This document shows positions 38,127 to 45,783 of a stretch of 64,000 bases of DNA, piece after piece (positions within the stretch are counted from its first letter, which is position 1; the number at the start of each line of letters is the position of its first letter). A program made the translations under genes and the position numbers. The notes beneath the pieces were generated by a model that was not told where the DNA came from, did not search any database, and saw nothing but the letters and a program-made list of their open reading frames with translations. This DNA comes from CALODL01 sp942492115 (GTDB lineage: Bacteria > Planctomycetota > Phycisphaerae > UBA1845 > CAIVHJ01): NCBI GenBank assembly GCA_942492115.1, contig CALODL010000008.1, positions 1-64,000 on the forward strand, read 5' to 3'.

Positions 38127-39083
38127 TTAAGGCGCCGTCACCATCGGGGGGTCGGCATCGTCGCCTGTGCCCGAAAACCTGCGATTGTGTGACCACTGGT
38201 CATTTTCGGTTATACCCGGCATGGGGTAGGAGCCGTCAGGGCGCTGAACGTAGCCGACCGCGTCAGGAGCCAGCGTTTCGACATGGGTATCGGTGAACAG
38301 AAAATTGGCCCGGTCACCGTGTCGCGGATCGGGGCCGCTGCGGGCCTCGTTGCGGTGGTTGTTATCGCAGAAGTCGCCGGTGGTGGTCAGACGCGGCGGG
38401 TCGAGTGACCAACCATGATTGCCCTGGTGCTTGAGGTCGTTGTTCTTGCCCGTGACGTTGTAGCCCAGGCGTTGCTGGGTGGGATAAGTCGCCGAGGTCC
38501 CCAGGGTATCGGCGGCCATGACCGTATCGGAGGCGACGCGGATGTCGTCGATCTTCACCGGGAAGTTGATGAAGCCCAGGTTCGCATTGCTGCCGGACTT
38601 GTCCGACAGGAATCGACTGTTGCCCAGGAACTGGTAATTATAACCGTACGTGTAGTTGCGGTTGTTGTTCCAGGCACCACGTGTCGGGCACAGGAACAAA
38701 CGGTTGTCGACCGCCTTGGTGTTGTCGTCTGCCGGGTCTTCGCTGGGGTGGGCGTAGGCGTAGTAGCCGGCCTCGGCGCCCATCTGGATGAACCATCGCG
38801 GGCGGTACTGATAGCCATTGCCAACGAAGTAGGTATTGGGGGTGCCGGCGATCTTGGCCATGCGTCCGGGAACGATGGCGCCATCGCTGAGATCGGCATA
38901 GATTGTCCAGCCAGTGGCCATTTGCCGCAGGTTGCTCGCACACACGACCCCGCGGCTGGCTTCGCGGGCGCTGCGAATCGACGGCAACAGGAGGCCCATC
39001 ACTACGGCAATGATCGAAAGGACCACCAGCAACTCGACGAGCGTGAACGCTCTGCTGATTCGACGGGTTGAGTGTTTGGCCAT
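38127..39083 (-). CDS. Pseudopilin-like protein with H-x9-D motif
   Basis: About 318 residues. Class III signal SRA then FTLVELLVVLSIIAVVMGLLLPS: Ala at -1, Phe at +1, Glu at +5 and a long hydrophobic helix, followed by the common R-x-x-A-x-x-x-x-C-x-S-N-L-R-Q-M segment (REASRGVVCASNLRQMATGW). Near the C-terminus HGDRANFLFTDTHVETL is an H-x9-D variant of the planctomycete H-x9-DG prepilin domain. It is not closely related to the three tandem copies. ATG 39083 (or 39089) is the best start; the ribosome binding site is weak. It lies 108 bp upstream of the giant propeller gene on the same strand, so the two may be coexpressed. Confidence 0.82.
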   Translation of the reverse strand: MAKHSTRRISRAFTLVELLVVLSIIAVVMGLLLPSIRSAREASRGVVCASNLRQMATGWTIYADLSDGAIVPGRMAKIAGTPNTYFVGNGYQYRPRWFIQMGAEAGYYAYAHPSEDPADDNTKAVDNRLFLCPTRGAWNNNRNYTYGYNYQFLGNSRFLSDKSGSNANLGFINFPVKIDDIRVASDTVMAADTLGTSATYPTQQRLGYNVTGKNNDLKHQGNHGWSLDPPRLTTTGDFCDNNHRNEARSGPDPRHGDRANFLFTDTHVETLAPDAVGYVQRPDGSYPMPGITENDQWSHNRRFSGTGDDADPPMVTAP

Positions 39084-39177
39084 GATCATGAACGGAGCCA
39101 ATATATCATTAGAACGTCCGACGTTGAAGTGAAGACGGCGCCGCGCCCACAAACCCTTCAAGGGGCGCGAGAAAGTG

Positions 39178-39900
39178 TCAGGGGCCCTGGTCGGATCTCG
39201 GTGTCGGGTGTGCACCCGGATCGTCGGCCTGCCGTTCGTTCACGCGGGTCAAACGGAGCAGGTAGGGGATACCGAGCATCAGAGTCACACCGCCGGCGGT
39301 GTGACCGAGCCAGGCCGGCATCTCCAGACGCTTGTGGGCAAACAGAATGATGACCGCGGCGCCCCACAGCAGACTCAGGCCCCAAGCCCGCCACCGCGCG
39401 GCGGTGCCGCGTGGTGCGAGTGTGTTTTCGAAGCCGCATTCTGGACACCGCATGCTCCCACCCCGGAGGTCATATCCGCAGGTCTGGCACAATCCTGTGC
39501 GCGACCGGACCAGTCGCCGACGCACCGGCGTCGCGACCCACAAGGGATAGATGGCCAGGAGAATGCCGGGCACATGGAGTGGCACTGAAACACTGGTGTC
39601 GAACCACCCGGGGGCCGGATTCCTGCGCGTGATCTGCGGCCACGAGTGGCTGACGTTGAGAATGAGCTTAGAACCGAAGCCGGTGTTGAGCACTGCCGAT
39701 CCAAGCGTGTTGTCGGGAATGAGCAACCTCTGGTGGAAGATGTGCAGGACACCCTCGGCCATGACCACGTGCAACGAGGTGAAGTGGGGCGGTCGGGTCC
39801 GCTCACGCTGGACATAGGGTCCCCACATACTGGCCACCCAGGCGACCGCTGCCACCACCATGCCGGTGCGGCACAATATCAGAAACCAGCAACGCGTCAT
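39178..39900 (-). CDS. YDLRG-type zinc-ribbon membrane protein
   Basis: 240-residue membrane protein of unknown function. One N-terminal hydrophobic segment (about 5-25), a 90-residue exported-type domain, a second segment (about 108-125), then a cytosolic Cys4 ribbon CQTCGYDLRG...CPECG (about residues 140-157), and two more hydrophobic segments (about 172-190 and 200-218). The CxxC-YDLRG-CPECG motif is shared with several genes nearby. No partner-specific context, other than a tRNA-Arg upstream on the same strand. Confidence 0.7.
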   Translation of the reverse strand: MTRCWFLILCRTGMVVAAVAWVASMWGPYVQRERTRPPHFTSLHVVMAEGVLHIFHQRLLIPDNTLGSAVLNTGFGSKLILNVSHSWPQITRRNPAPGWFDTSVSVPLHVPGILLAIYPLWVATPVRRRLVRSRTGLCQTCGYDLRGGSMRCPECGFENTLAPRGTAARWRAWGLSLLWGAAVIILFAHKRLEMPAWLGHTAGGVTLMLGIPYLLRLTRVNERQADDPGAHPTPRSDQGP

Positions 39901-39931
39901 GGCGTCGGTGAACCGAAGACGATTCGACCAC

Positions 39932-40005
39932 TACGCCGGACAGGACTCGAACCTGTGACCGCGGGATTAGAAATCCCGTGCTCTATCCAACTGAGCTACC
40001 GGCGC
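39932..40005 (-). tRNA. tRNA-Arg (anticodon TCT)
   Basis: A 74-nt cloverleaf on the minus strand: acceptor GCGCCGG paired with CCGGCGT (one G-U pair), D-arm GCTC...GAGC, anticodon stem CGGGA/TCCCG with loop TTTCTAA (anticodon TCT, reading AGA codons), and T-arm ACAGG-TTCGAGT-CCTGT. CCA is not encoded. Confidence 0.95.
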
Positions 40006-40236
40006 ACATCAATGCGGGCAATAGGTTACGACAAGAAGGGGCATGGCACAAGATGGAATTGGTCACTGATGCGGTAGTGGCTCGTTTCATTGGGCGCTCT
40101 CCTCAGGCACTATCCGGCTTCGGCAATGCGCTTCATGGCAGCGTGCAGGGCTTCATTCACGTCGCCTGTGTAGTGCTTCTTGACGACTTCCTGCTGACGA
40201 CACCCACGATCGACAGGATGAGCAGGGACTTGCGGA
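40006..40236 (-). pseudogene. Possible decayed small exported-protein gene
   Basis: The zinc-ribbon gene at 40237 ends in an ATGA overlap with a reading frame MIRKSLLILSIVGVVSRKS that looks like a signal peptide but stops after 27 codons. A different frame continues with QQEVVKKHYTGDVNEALHAAM and a stop. This pattern suggests a frameshifted small secreted protein. There is no other coding potential in this stretch. Confidence 0.35.
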
Positions 40237-40635
40237 TCATCGCTCGAACTCCGTACCGCACTCGGGACATCGGGGGGCGGGGAGTCCACGAAGATCATAA
40301 TTACACTTGCGACAATGGCTCGCTACTTCGTGCCTCGGCTTGGGATCCACACATAATGACGCGGGAAGTCCGCAGAGCAGTCCTGCAAACCAGAGGACAA
40401 GCGACAACAAAGCGATCAAGCCCGTGCTGATTCCAACCCCCACGAGACCGGCAGAGGGCCTCGACGTAAGGAGTCCTTCAGGCAACGTTCCAAGAAGAAA
40501 AAAGCCTGACGTGAGGATGACTGCCTTGGTGAGACCAGGTCGAGCACTATGCCATGTCTTGATCCTCCAGTTAACACCATGTACGACCCCCGAGATGAAA
40601 GGGATCGTCAGCAAGAGCAAGGCAACCAGGACCAC
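40237..40635 (-). CDS. Small YDLRG-type zinc-ribbon membrane protein
   Basis: About 133 residues from GTG 40635, which has GGAGG 4 bases upstream (40640-40644). An in-frame extension to 40707 would be encoded by the end of the adjacent group II intron and is rejected. Three hydrophobic segments (about 1-18, 40-58 and 70-95) precede a C-terminal Cys4 ribbon CRKCNYDLRG...CPECG. Same family motif as its neighbours. The group II intron ends about 45 bases upstream and probably displaced its original promoter or separated it from the gene at 42643. Confidence 0.65.
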   Translation of the reverse strand: MVLVALLLLTIPFISGVVHGVNWRIKTWHSARPGLTKAVILTSGFFLLGTLPEGLLTSRPSAGLVGVGISTGLIALLSLVLWFAGLLCGLPASLCVDPKPRHEVASHCRKCNYDLRGLPAPRCPECGTEFER

Positions 40636-40684
40636 GCGACCTCCAGTTTCATTCTTTCTGCCGAGTGAGAGTATCTGAGATGGC

Positions 40685-40754
40685 CGGGTGGCCCGGGGCG
40701 TTTCCACCCCGGGCTCCCACAGATCCGGACGTGCGCGACTAGCGCATCCGGCTC
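40685..40754 (-). ncRNA. Group II intron domains V and VI
   Basis: Domain V at 40754-40721 contains the AGC triad (GAGCCGG) and the CACG bulge region. Domain VI at about 40717-40685 is the stem GAGCCCGGGG/CCCCGGGC closed by TGGAAACG. Placement just after the reverse transcriptase stop is standard. Confidence 0.8.
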
Positions 40755-40768
40755 CTCAAGTTATGGTT

Positions 40769-42109
40769 TCACTTCTGACGGTACACGGAGTGGACGACCA
40801 CTGGCTTTGGCAAGGGGTAGGTCTCCAGCATTTTGACGAACCATTCCCAGTCGCGATACGCTTTGCGCGATCGCCGCGTCAGCCAGTTCTTCCATATCCG
40901 TTTGCATCCCTCCCAGAAGCTCGTGAGCATGGCACCATTACCCGTGATGCCGTAGTAACTGTAATGCCCCTGAATCTTCTGGCGCAGAATGCGATGCTGC
41001 TCCTGTATCTTGAGGTGTCGGTTCTCGCGACACCATTTGGCAATGGTACTGAGTGCTCGGTGGAACCTGCTGGATTCGGTCTTGCGCCTGATCACCCAGG
41101 ATCCTCGGTGGGATTTCGCCCAGTAGTGCGTGAAGCCCAGGAACGCGAACGCTCCAGGGCCCTTGCCCTGGTGAGGCCGCGGCGGTTTGTCAAACGGAAC
41201 CAGACGGGTCTTGTCCGTATTGATCTTCAAACCGTATTTGGCCAGACGTTTGGGCAGCACGTCGAGGACACGCTGCGCGTCAGCTTCATGCGTGAAGCCG
41301 ATGACGAAGTCGTCGGCATAGCGCACAAGATAGGTCTTGCCGCTCATGCGCGGCTTGACCTCTTGTTCGAACCATTCATCCAGCACGTAGTGCATGTAGA
41401 TGTTGGCCAGCAAGGGCGATATCACGCCGCCCTGCGGTGTTCCGCGTGTTGACCGCGTCCAACATCCGTCGTGCAGCACTCCGGCATTCAACCATTTGCC
41501 GATCAGCCGGATCAGCACACCATCACGAACCCGTCGCTTGATAAACTCCCGAAGATGCCCATGGTCGAGCGTATCGAAGAACTTCTCGATATCCACTTCA
41601 AGGATCACGCCGCCATTCGCATCCGTTGCATGTTGCCACAGGGATTGGAGTGCGTCGTGGGCACTGCGCCCCGGGCGGAAGCCATACGAACAGTCCAGGA
41701 AGTCTTGCTCGTATACTTCTTCCAGGACCATGACAACCGCTCGTTGCAGGACTTTGTCCTCGAACGTCGGTATGCCAAGCGGTCGCGTTCCATCTGTGCC
41801 TTTCGGGATGTGCACGCGTCGAACGGCCGGGGCGCGGTACAGACCAGACTTGGCACGCTCCAGTAGCAACTTGAGATTGTCCTCCAGTTGCTCTGCGTAG
41901 GCGGCGGCAGTCTGACCATCGATACCACAAGCCCCGTCCTTGCGTGTACGCCGATAGGCTTCACGTAGCCACTCGATGTCCATGTGGTAGGCGAGTGAAG
42001 TGAAGCTGATCTTCGGTGTGCGTTGTGCAAGCGTAGCTATTCGTTGTCGTTTCGTTGACACGGTACCAGGTTCCCTTGTACCTGACGTGGAGCCCTTCAA
42101 CGAATCCAT
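40769..42109 (-). CDS. ltrA: Group II intron-encoded reverse transcriptase/maturase
   Basis: 446-residue intron-encoded protein that promotes splicing and target-primed reverse transcription. RT motifs in order are DGQTAAAYAE (RT-0/1), PKGTDGTRPLGIPTFEDKVLQRA (RT-2), YGFRPGRSAHDALQ, EVDIEKFFDTLDH (RT-3/4, with the first catalytic Asp), RGTPQGGVISPLLANIYMHYVLD (RT-4) and LVRYADDFVIGF (RT-5, catalytic YADD at about residue 262). They are followed by a thumb and a maturase X-like region (HYSYYGITGN...FWEGCKRIWKNWL). No HNH endonuclease domain is visible at the C-terminus. Intact, so the element may be active. Confidence 0.93.
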   Translation of the reverse strand: MDSLKGSTSGTREPGTVSTKRQRIATLAQRTPKISFTSLAYHMDIEWLREAYRRTRKDGACGIDGQTAAAYAEQLEDNLKLLLERAKSGLYRAPAVRRVHIPKGTDGTRPLGIPTFEDKVLQRAVVMVLEEVYEQDFLDCSYGFRPGRSAHDALQSLWQHATDANGGVILEVDIEKFFDTLDHGHLREFIKRRVRDGVLIRLIGKWLNAGVLHDGCWTRSTRGTPQGGVISPLLANIYMHYVLDEWFEQEVKPRMSGKTYLVRYADDFVIGFTHEADAQRVLDVLPKRLAKYGLKINTDKTRLVPFDKPPRPHQGKGPGAFAFLGFTHYWAKSHRGSWVIRRKTESSRFHRALSTIAKWCRENRHLKIQEQHRILRQKIQGHYSYYGITGNGAMLTSFWEGCKRIWKNWLTRRSRKAYRDWEWFVKMLETYPLPKPVVVHSVYRQK

Positions 42110-42642
42110 AACTCGACATCTCCTTTCCTCTGCCGGGTCTCCTACAGGTTGGGATTCCCCGGCTTCATGGGTCGTATGAGATGTTCCGACTTCCTACCAT
42201 CCATCCCGTCGCACTTCGTTGCCTTCGTTTGACGGTACCAGCCTTGCGCCTGTCTTCGCTCCTCGCGACGCCAGGCACGAACGTCGCAGGCCGGGACGGT
42301 GGTCTTCCGTCAGCCCCATGCGGATTGATGAAGACTGGAGACAGCAGGATCTCCCGTGTTCCTAGGGAACCCCATTGTGTGCATGCCCTGCTCTAAGACC
42401 CCGGTGGAGTCGTTCACGTCAGGCCAGTAAGACGCGACGATGCCGCCTTCCGACATAATGCGGACGCCGTCGGCCTCCACGAATAGTCCAGTTTCGAGGC
42501 TCAATCACACGGCCTATACACTCGCTGTTTACGCTTCGCAGTGCAGGTCACCCATACACCACGCAAAACTCGCTTCCGGCTGTTGGCCAGACTGTGCCGG
42601 ATAGGATTGGATACCTATCGGGTTCCGATAGAAGGTTTCAGG

Positions 42643-43212
42643 TCATAGACAATCCCCCTTCTCGAGGCTTTTCACGGCGCAACCACACTCCGGACAAGCC
42701 CCCGCGGTCCCCCTCAGATCATACGCACACACCACGCACAGCCCATGCCTTGAACGCCATCGACGTCGGGTCCAGGACACGAATCCGCAGGCGGGCAGGA
42801 TGGCCAACAGGAGGGTTGGGATCCACAGCGGGATGATCGTGTGGCGAACAGTCTTGGGATGGAAGGTAACAGGAACACGCTGCCTCCAGACAGGGGACCA
42901 CGTCGTCTGCAACCCAGAATAACCATGATGGCCATGACTGCTAGGCTTGATAGTCCCGTCGAGCATGGCCAGCTTTCTTTCATCGGTTGTTTTTGCAAAC
43001 TGAAAGCGATAGGGCTGAAATCTAGCATACTTCGGTTCCGGCACGGGTGTGAAGCGTTCGAGGTAGTTCCAGGTGTATTCCGTAGCTCCCCGTTGCAACC
43101 ACACAACGAGCTTCTCGCCAGCAAACCACCAGTTCCAGTACGACGCACCCCAAGCAACAAGCGTGATCGAGAGCAGAACGGCAGAGATGACTGTGAGCGT
43201 GCGACGGAGCAT
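42643..43212 (-). CDS. YDLRG-type zinc-ribbon membrane protein
   Basis: 189 residues from ATG 43212, with GGGAG 6 bases upstream. One N-terminal hydrophobic segment (about 6-25), a roughly 95-residue extracytoplasmic domain with many aromatic residues (YWNWWF, YTWNYLERF), a second segment (about 125-145) and a C-terminal Cys4 ribbon CVVCAYDLRG...CPECG. Domain order matches the gene at 39178. Function unknown. The group II intron lies immediately downstream. Confidence 0.68.
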   Translation of the reverse strand: MLRRTLTVISAVLLSITLVAWGASYWNWWFAGEKLVVWLQRGATEYTWNYLERFTPVPEPKYARFQPYRFQFAKTTDERKLAMLDGTIKPSSHGHHGYSGLQTTWSPVWRQRVPVTFHPKTVRHTIIPLWIPTLLLAILPACGFVSWTRRRWRSRHGLCVVCAYDLRGTAGACPECGCAVKSLEKGDCL

Positions 43213-43305
43213 GCGAGGCTCCCGGTTCGATCGGACGACCTGCTGATTATACCCGCTCTCCGGCCGGTGCATTGGTTGGAGGTGGTGTTGGGCAGGCCGC
43301 AGTCG

Positions 43306-44004
43306 CTAGAACGGGATGGTAAGGGTACAGATCGTGGCAACAACCGCAGTGGCCCCGAATCCGAACGTGCACCCGGCAACCACTCCTGCAATCTTGTTCG
43401 ACCGTTCGAGTTGGGCAGCTGATTTGACGTGGCGTTGGCGGTGAGGAATGAACACCGCGATGGCGTAGAAGATTACAGCATTGATCGTTCCGTAGAACAA
43501 CGGCAACAAGGTGTGTCCGATCGCGTAGCCAATCGTGTAATAATCAGACGAGCCCCGGAGCACGACGATCGTGCCCAGGATCGTGCCGAGGAATCCACAG
43601 CTCAGCGAAAACGCAACCGCGGTCTTGAAGAAGCTCGCCGCATCGCGTACCCCGGCTGGAGTCGTACCACCGACGAGCGTCGCGACCGAATTGTGAAAGC
43701 CCCTCAGTCCGAAGCATGCCATCATGAGGACCAAAGGCAAGATGGCGGCAACAATCAGGCTGAATGGGGCAAGGAAATAGTCGAGTGTGCCCTTGGCGTA
43801 GATCGCCCATCCGATCAGCCCACTGAAGATCAGCATTCCGATGACCAGCCCCGCGATCGGTGCTCTGTGCGTTGCCTTGTTGCGGTAAGTCAACGGATCC
43901 GCAATATCGCACCCGCACCCACACTCTGGACATATCGATCTCCGCAGGTCGCGGAGACTATAGCCGCAATCGAGACAGGCTGCGTCGAAAGGAAGTGTGC
44001 TCAT
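43306..44004 (-). CDS. Membrane protein with N-terminal zinc ribbon, possibly MotA/TolQ/ExbB-like
   Basis: 232-residue membrane protein. The Cys4 ribbon CLDCGYSLRD...CPECGC is at the N-terminus (residues 10-30), followed by four or five hydrophobic segments (about 47-68, 77-98, 132-155, 160-182 and 205-228). The central part (GVRDAASFFKTAVAFSLSCGFLGTILGTIVVL and HTLLPLFYGTINAVIF) loosely resembles the paired helices of MotA/TolQ/ExbB channels, which drive outer-membrane or motility work with proton flow. The resemblance is by pattern only, and no ExbD-like partner is adjacent. It is part of the zinc-ribbon gene cluster. Confidence 0.5.
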   Translation of the reverse strand: MSTLPFDAACLDCGYSLRDLRRSICPECGCGCDIADPLTYRNKATHRAPIAGLVIGMLIFSGLIGWAIYAKGTLDYFLAPFSLIVAAILPLVLMMACFGLRGFHNSVATLVGGTTPAGVRDAASFFKTAVAFSLSCGFLGTILGTIVVLRGSSDYYTIGYAIGHTLLPLFYGTINAVIFYAIAVFIPHRQRHVKSAAQLERSNKIAGVVAGCTFGFGATAVVATICTLTIPF

Positions 44005-44137
44005 GTGTCGAATTCCAGTTCAGTTTGCAGCTCCCTGCCATCTTATGATCGGCAACCACCGCCGCTAATCCTGTGTCAAACGAGGTTGCGGGGTCGACCG
44101 CGGCGCTCGGGACGGGGATCGGGGGTATACTTGGGTG

Positions 44138-44170
44138 GCAGGGTCGTTAGGGTCGTTGCTCAGAGAAAGG
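44138..44170 (+). repeat. Inverted repeat element, left copy A
   Basis: GCAGGGTCGTTAGGGTCGTT followed by GCTCAGAGAAAGG. Its complement matches the right copy at 44651-44690; the pair brackets the gene at 44209. Confidence 0.6.
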
Positions 44171-44208
44171 TGTATGGTGCCAGGCGTGTCCACTTGGCAA
44201 GTCCACCG

Positions 44209-44610
44209 ATGAAATGGCATCCTCGGCGAGTTATTTGCTCCGTCTTGGTCGGCGGCTTCGTGCTGCTCTATGGTTGGTCGTTCTGGATGGATATCTACAT
44301 GGCTGCAACGACGACCTTCTCAGCATCCGTCCGGTGTTTCCTGGTCAAGGAGGAGGGCCGGTTCCCACAATCGCTCGACGAATTACAGGCTCACGAATGC
44401 GGCGAGCAGTACCTGAGTCGGATTGTCTGGTTCGATCTTGCCGAAGGCGTGAAGACGACGGACATCGATGTGACTGGTTGGGTCGAGAGCCAGCAGCGGT
44501 ATGTGGTCGAGTTCTCCGGACACGGCTTCCCTTACAGTAGGGATTTCCGCCGAGTCTCCAGCTACATCGGGCAGTACATTCACAATGAAGTACTTCGGCC
44601 GCAGGAGTGA
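44209..44610 (+). CDS. Small membrane-anchored protein, unknown
   Basis: 133-residue protein with an N-terminal hydrophobic anchor (about residues 8-27) and a roughly 100-residue extracytoplasmic domain. It contains FLVKEEGRFPQSLDELQAHECG, a pattern reminiscent of small periplasmic domains with GxxPxSLxxL seen in pseudopilin-associated proteins. ATG 44209 is preferred; a long in-frame extension upstream to 43429 runs opposite another gene and lacks coding character. The gene sits alone between two inverted copies of a 30-40 bp repeat, as if carried as a small cassette. Confidence 0.5.
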   Translation: MKWHPRRVICSVLVGGFVLLYGWSFWMDIYMAATTTFSASVRCFLVKEEGRFPQSLDELQAHECGEQYLSRIVWFDLAEGVKTTDIDVTGWVESQQRYVVEFSGHGFPYSRDFRRVSSYIGQYIHNEVLRPQE

Positions 44611-44650
44611 TCCGATTTCAGTCTCGCCCGGCCCCGCTTCTGTCCATATA

Positions 44651-44690
44651 CTTCCTCAGATCAACGTCCCTAACGACCCTATCGACCCTG
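44651..44690 (-). repeat. Inverted repeat element, right copy A
   Basis: CTTCCTCAGATCAACGTCCC then TAACGACCCTATCGACCCTG; inverted relative to 44138-44170 and nearly identical to 45745-45783. Confidence 0.65.
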
Positions 44691-44746
44691 ATGTGAGTTC
44701 GGCTGCGGAGTAGTACCGACTGTACAGTGTTGGAACGAGGTTCACG

Positions 44747-45166
44747 ATGCGGAAAGGCCATTGGCTCATTCCGGAGCTGGCGTACTTCGAGTCAAAGGCT
44801 GCTCGAAGATTGGCTGAGCGAGACGCCGGCAAGCGAATGGTCAAGACTTGGGGATTCTGGGGATGTCTTGTCTTGTATGGAGCCGTTTCCTTCGGTGCTC
44901 AGCATCTTCTCGCGGAGACATCCCCTTTTCTCGTAAGTCGATACCCTACTTCCGACACCATGTTCTGGTCTATTCCTGTTGCGATGCTCGTGACGAAGTA
45001 CGGCCTGCTCATGTGTTACTTTCAGCTTGGAGTTCGGCAACCATACCGTCGGCAGTTGCGAAGCGAGCTTTCCCGGGTCGGAATTTGTCTCTGCGAGGAG
45101 TGCGGTTATGACCTTCGCGGGTCTTCTGGTAAATGCCCGGAGTGTGGACGCCTGGAAGGCAAGTGA
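44747..45166 (+). CDS. YDLRG-type zinc-ribbon membrane protein
   Basis: 139 residues. Two hydrophobic segments (about 35-55 and 70-92) are followed by a basic stretch and a C-terminal Cys4 ribbon CEECGYDLRGSSGKCPECG. The same motif occurs in the genes at 39178, 40237 and 42643, but here it is on the plus strand. Function unknown. It is followed within 20 bp by the left copy of the second inverted-repeat pair. Confidence 0.6.
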   Translation: MRKGHWLIPELAYFESKAARRLAERDAGKRMVKTWGFWGCLVLYGAVSFGAQHLLAETSPFLVSRYPTSDTMFWSIPVAMLVTKYGLLMCYFQLGVRQPYRRQLRSELSRVGICLCEECGYDLRGSSGKCPECGRLEGK

Positions 45167-45183
45167 GGACGAGCATCACGCTA

Positions 45184-45222
45184 CAGGGTCATCAGGGCCG
45201 ATAGGGTCGTTAATCAGGAAGG
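45184..45222 (+). repeat. Inverted repeat element, left copy B
   Basis: CAGGGTCATCAGGGCCGATA then GGGTCGTTAATCAGGAAGG; the complement of the motif at 45745-45783. It ends 5 bases before the ATG at 45228 and supplies its AGGAAGG ribosome binding site. Confidence 0.65.
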
Positions 45223-45227
45223 TAAAT

Positions 45228-45725
45228 ATGATGCGATGGACTCAACCCACTGGTCTGCCAGTTCTGTTCTCGATGATCCCCCTGACCTTATCCGGCTGTG
45301 CAGCTTTTGAGATGAAGGGTTCCCATACCGTCTATGCTGCACAGCTTGATGACGGTGGTCGGGTCGAGATCACCCGGGAGTTCAAGCGAAACCTGGTGCT
45401 CGGGAAGGATCACAAATACGCCCGGCTGGTTCTGCATCTCGATGACGGACCTTACGATGCAGTGCACGCCGAGGTGGCCCGAATCACCAAGGGCGAACAT
45501 GAGCCGCAACGCGATGACTTCTGGAATGGCTTCGATAATGTTCAGCTGGACGGCTGGACCGATGACACCGGAAGCCGAGTGTGGATTCGTGATCTTCGCC
45601 AGCACGTGATTGTTGCAACTGTTGATCGCAAGACTCGTGCCGTTACTGGACTGGATAAGCCGATTCCTTCGTGGGTCACAGCAGATGGTGGCCGCCGCCT
45701 TGAACCGCATGCGACTTCACCGTAG
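45228..45725 (+). CDS. Putative lipoprotein, unknown
   Basis: 165-residue predicted lipoprotein: signal MMRWTQPTGLPVLFSMIPLT and lipobox LSGC, giving a mature N-terminal Cys near residue 25. The mature part is beta-rich, with KDHKYARLVLHLDDGPYDAVHAEVARI and GFDNVQLDGWTDDTGSRVWI. It begins CAAFEMKG, resembling the CTTFQMKA start of the lipoprotein at 49755. The ribosome binding site lies inside an inverted-repeat element and a matching right-hand copy follows the stop, so the gene is bracketed by the repeats. Function unknown. Confidence 0.6.
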   Translation: MMRWTQPTGLPVLFSMIPLTLSGCAAFEMKGSHTVYAAQLDDGGRVEITREFKRNLVLGKDHKYARLVLHLDDGPYDAVHAEVARITKGEHEPQRDDFWNGFDNVQLDGWTDDTGSRVWIRDLRQHVIVATVDRKTRAVTGLDKPIPSWVTADGGRRLEPHATSP

Positions 45726-45744
45726 GCATTGCTCTTCGCTCATA

Positions 45745-45783
45745 CTTCCTCAGATAACGTCCCTAACGACCCTATCGTCCCTG
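45745..45783 (-). repeat. Inverted repeat element, right copy B
   Basis: CTTCCTCAGATAACGTCCC then TAACGACCCTATCGTCCCTG. Its right edge coincides with the truncated start of the dockerin pseudogene, suggesting insertion or recombination at this element. Confidence 0.65.

Larger units (their letters stand above)
40680..42575 (-). mobile_element. Group II intron (retroelement)
   Basis: Self-splicing group II intron on the minus strand, carrying a reverse transcriptase in domain IV. The 3' part shows a domain V-like hairpin (GAGCCGGATGCGC...GCGCACGTCCGG, 40721-40754) and a domain VI hairpin before an end at about 40680. The 5' portion, beginning near 42560-42590, has the characteristic TATGGGTGACCTG and GAGCCTCGAAACTGGAC domain I segments. 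The exact 5' boundary is uncertain. It lies between two zinc-ribbon genes, 45 bases before one start and 50-80 bases after the other stop, so it does not interrupt an obvious reading frame. Confidence 0.85.

Noticed and set aside
40636..40707. N-terminal extension of the zinc-ribbon protein at 40237
   Set aside because: The extra codons come from the 3' end of the group II intron; GTG 40635 has its own GGAGG site.
43429..44208. In-frame extension of the small membrane protein at 44209 back to 43429
   Set aside because: It runs antisense to the zinc-ribbon gene at 43306-44004 and has shadow-like composition; the hydrophobic anchor starts right after ATG 44209.
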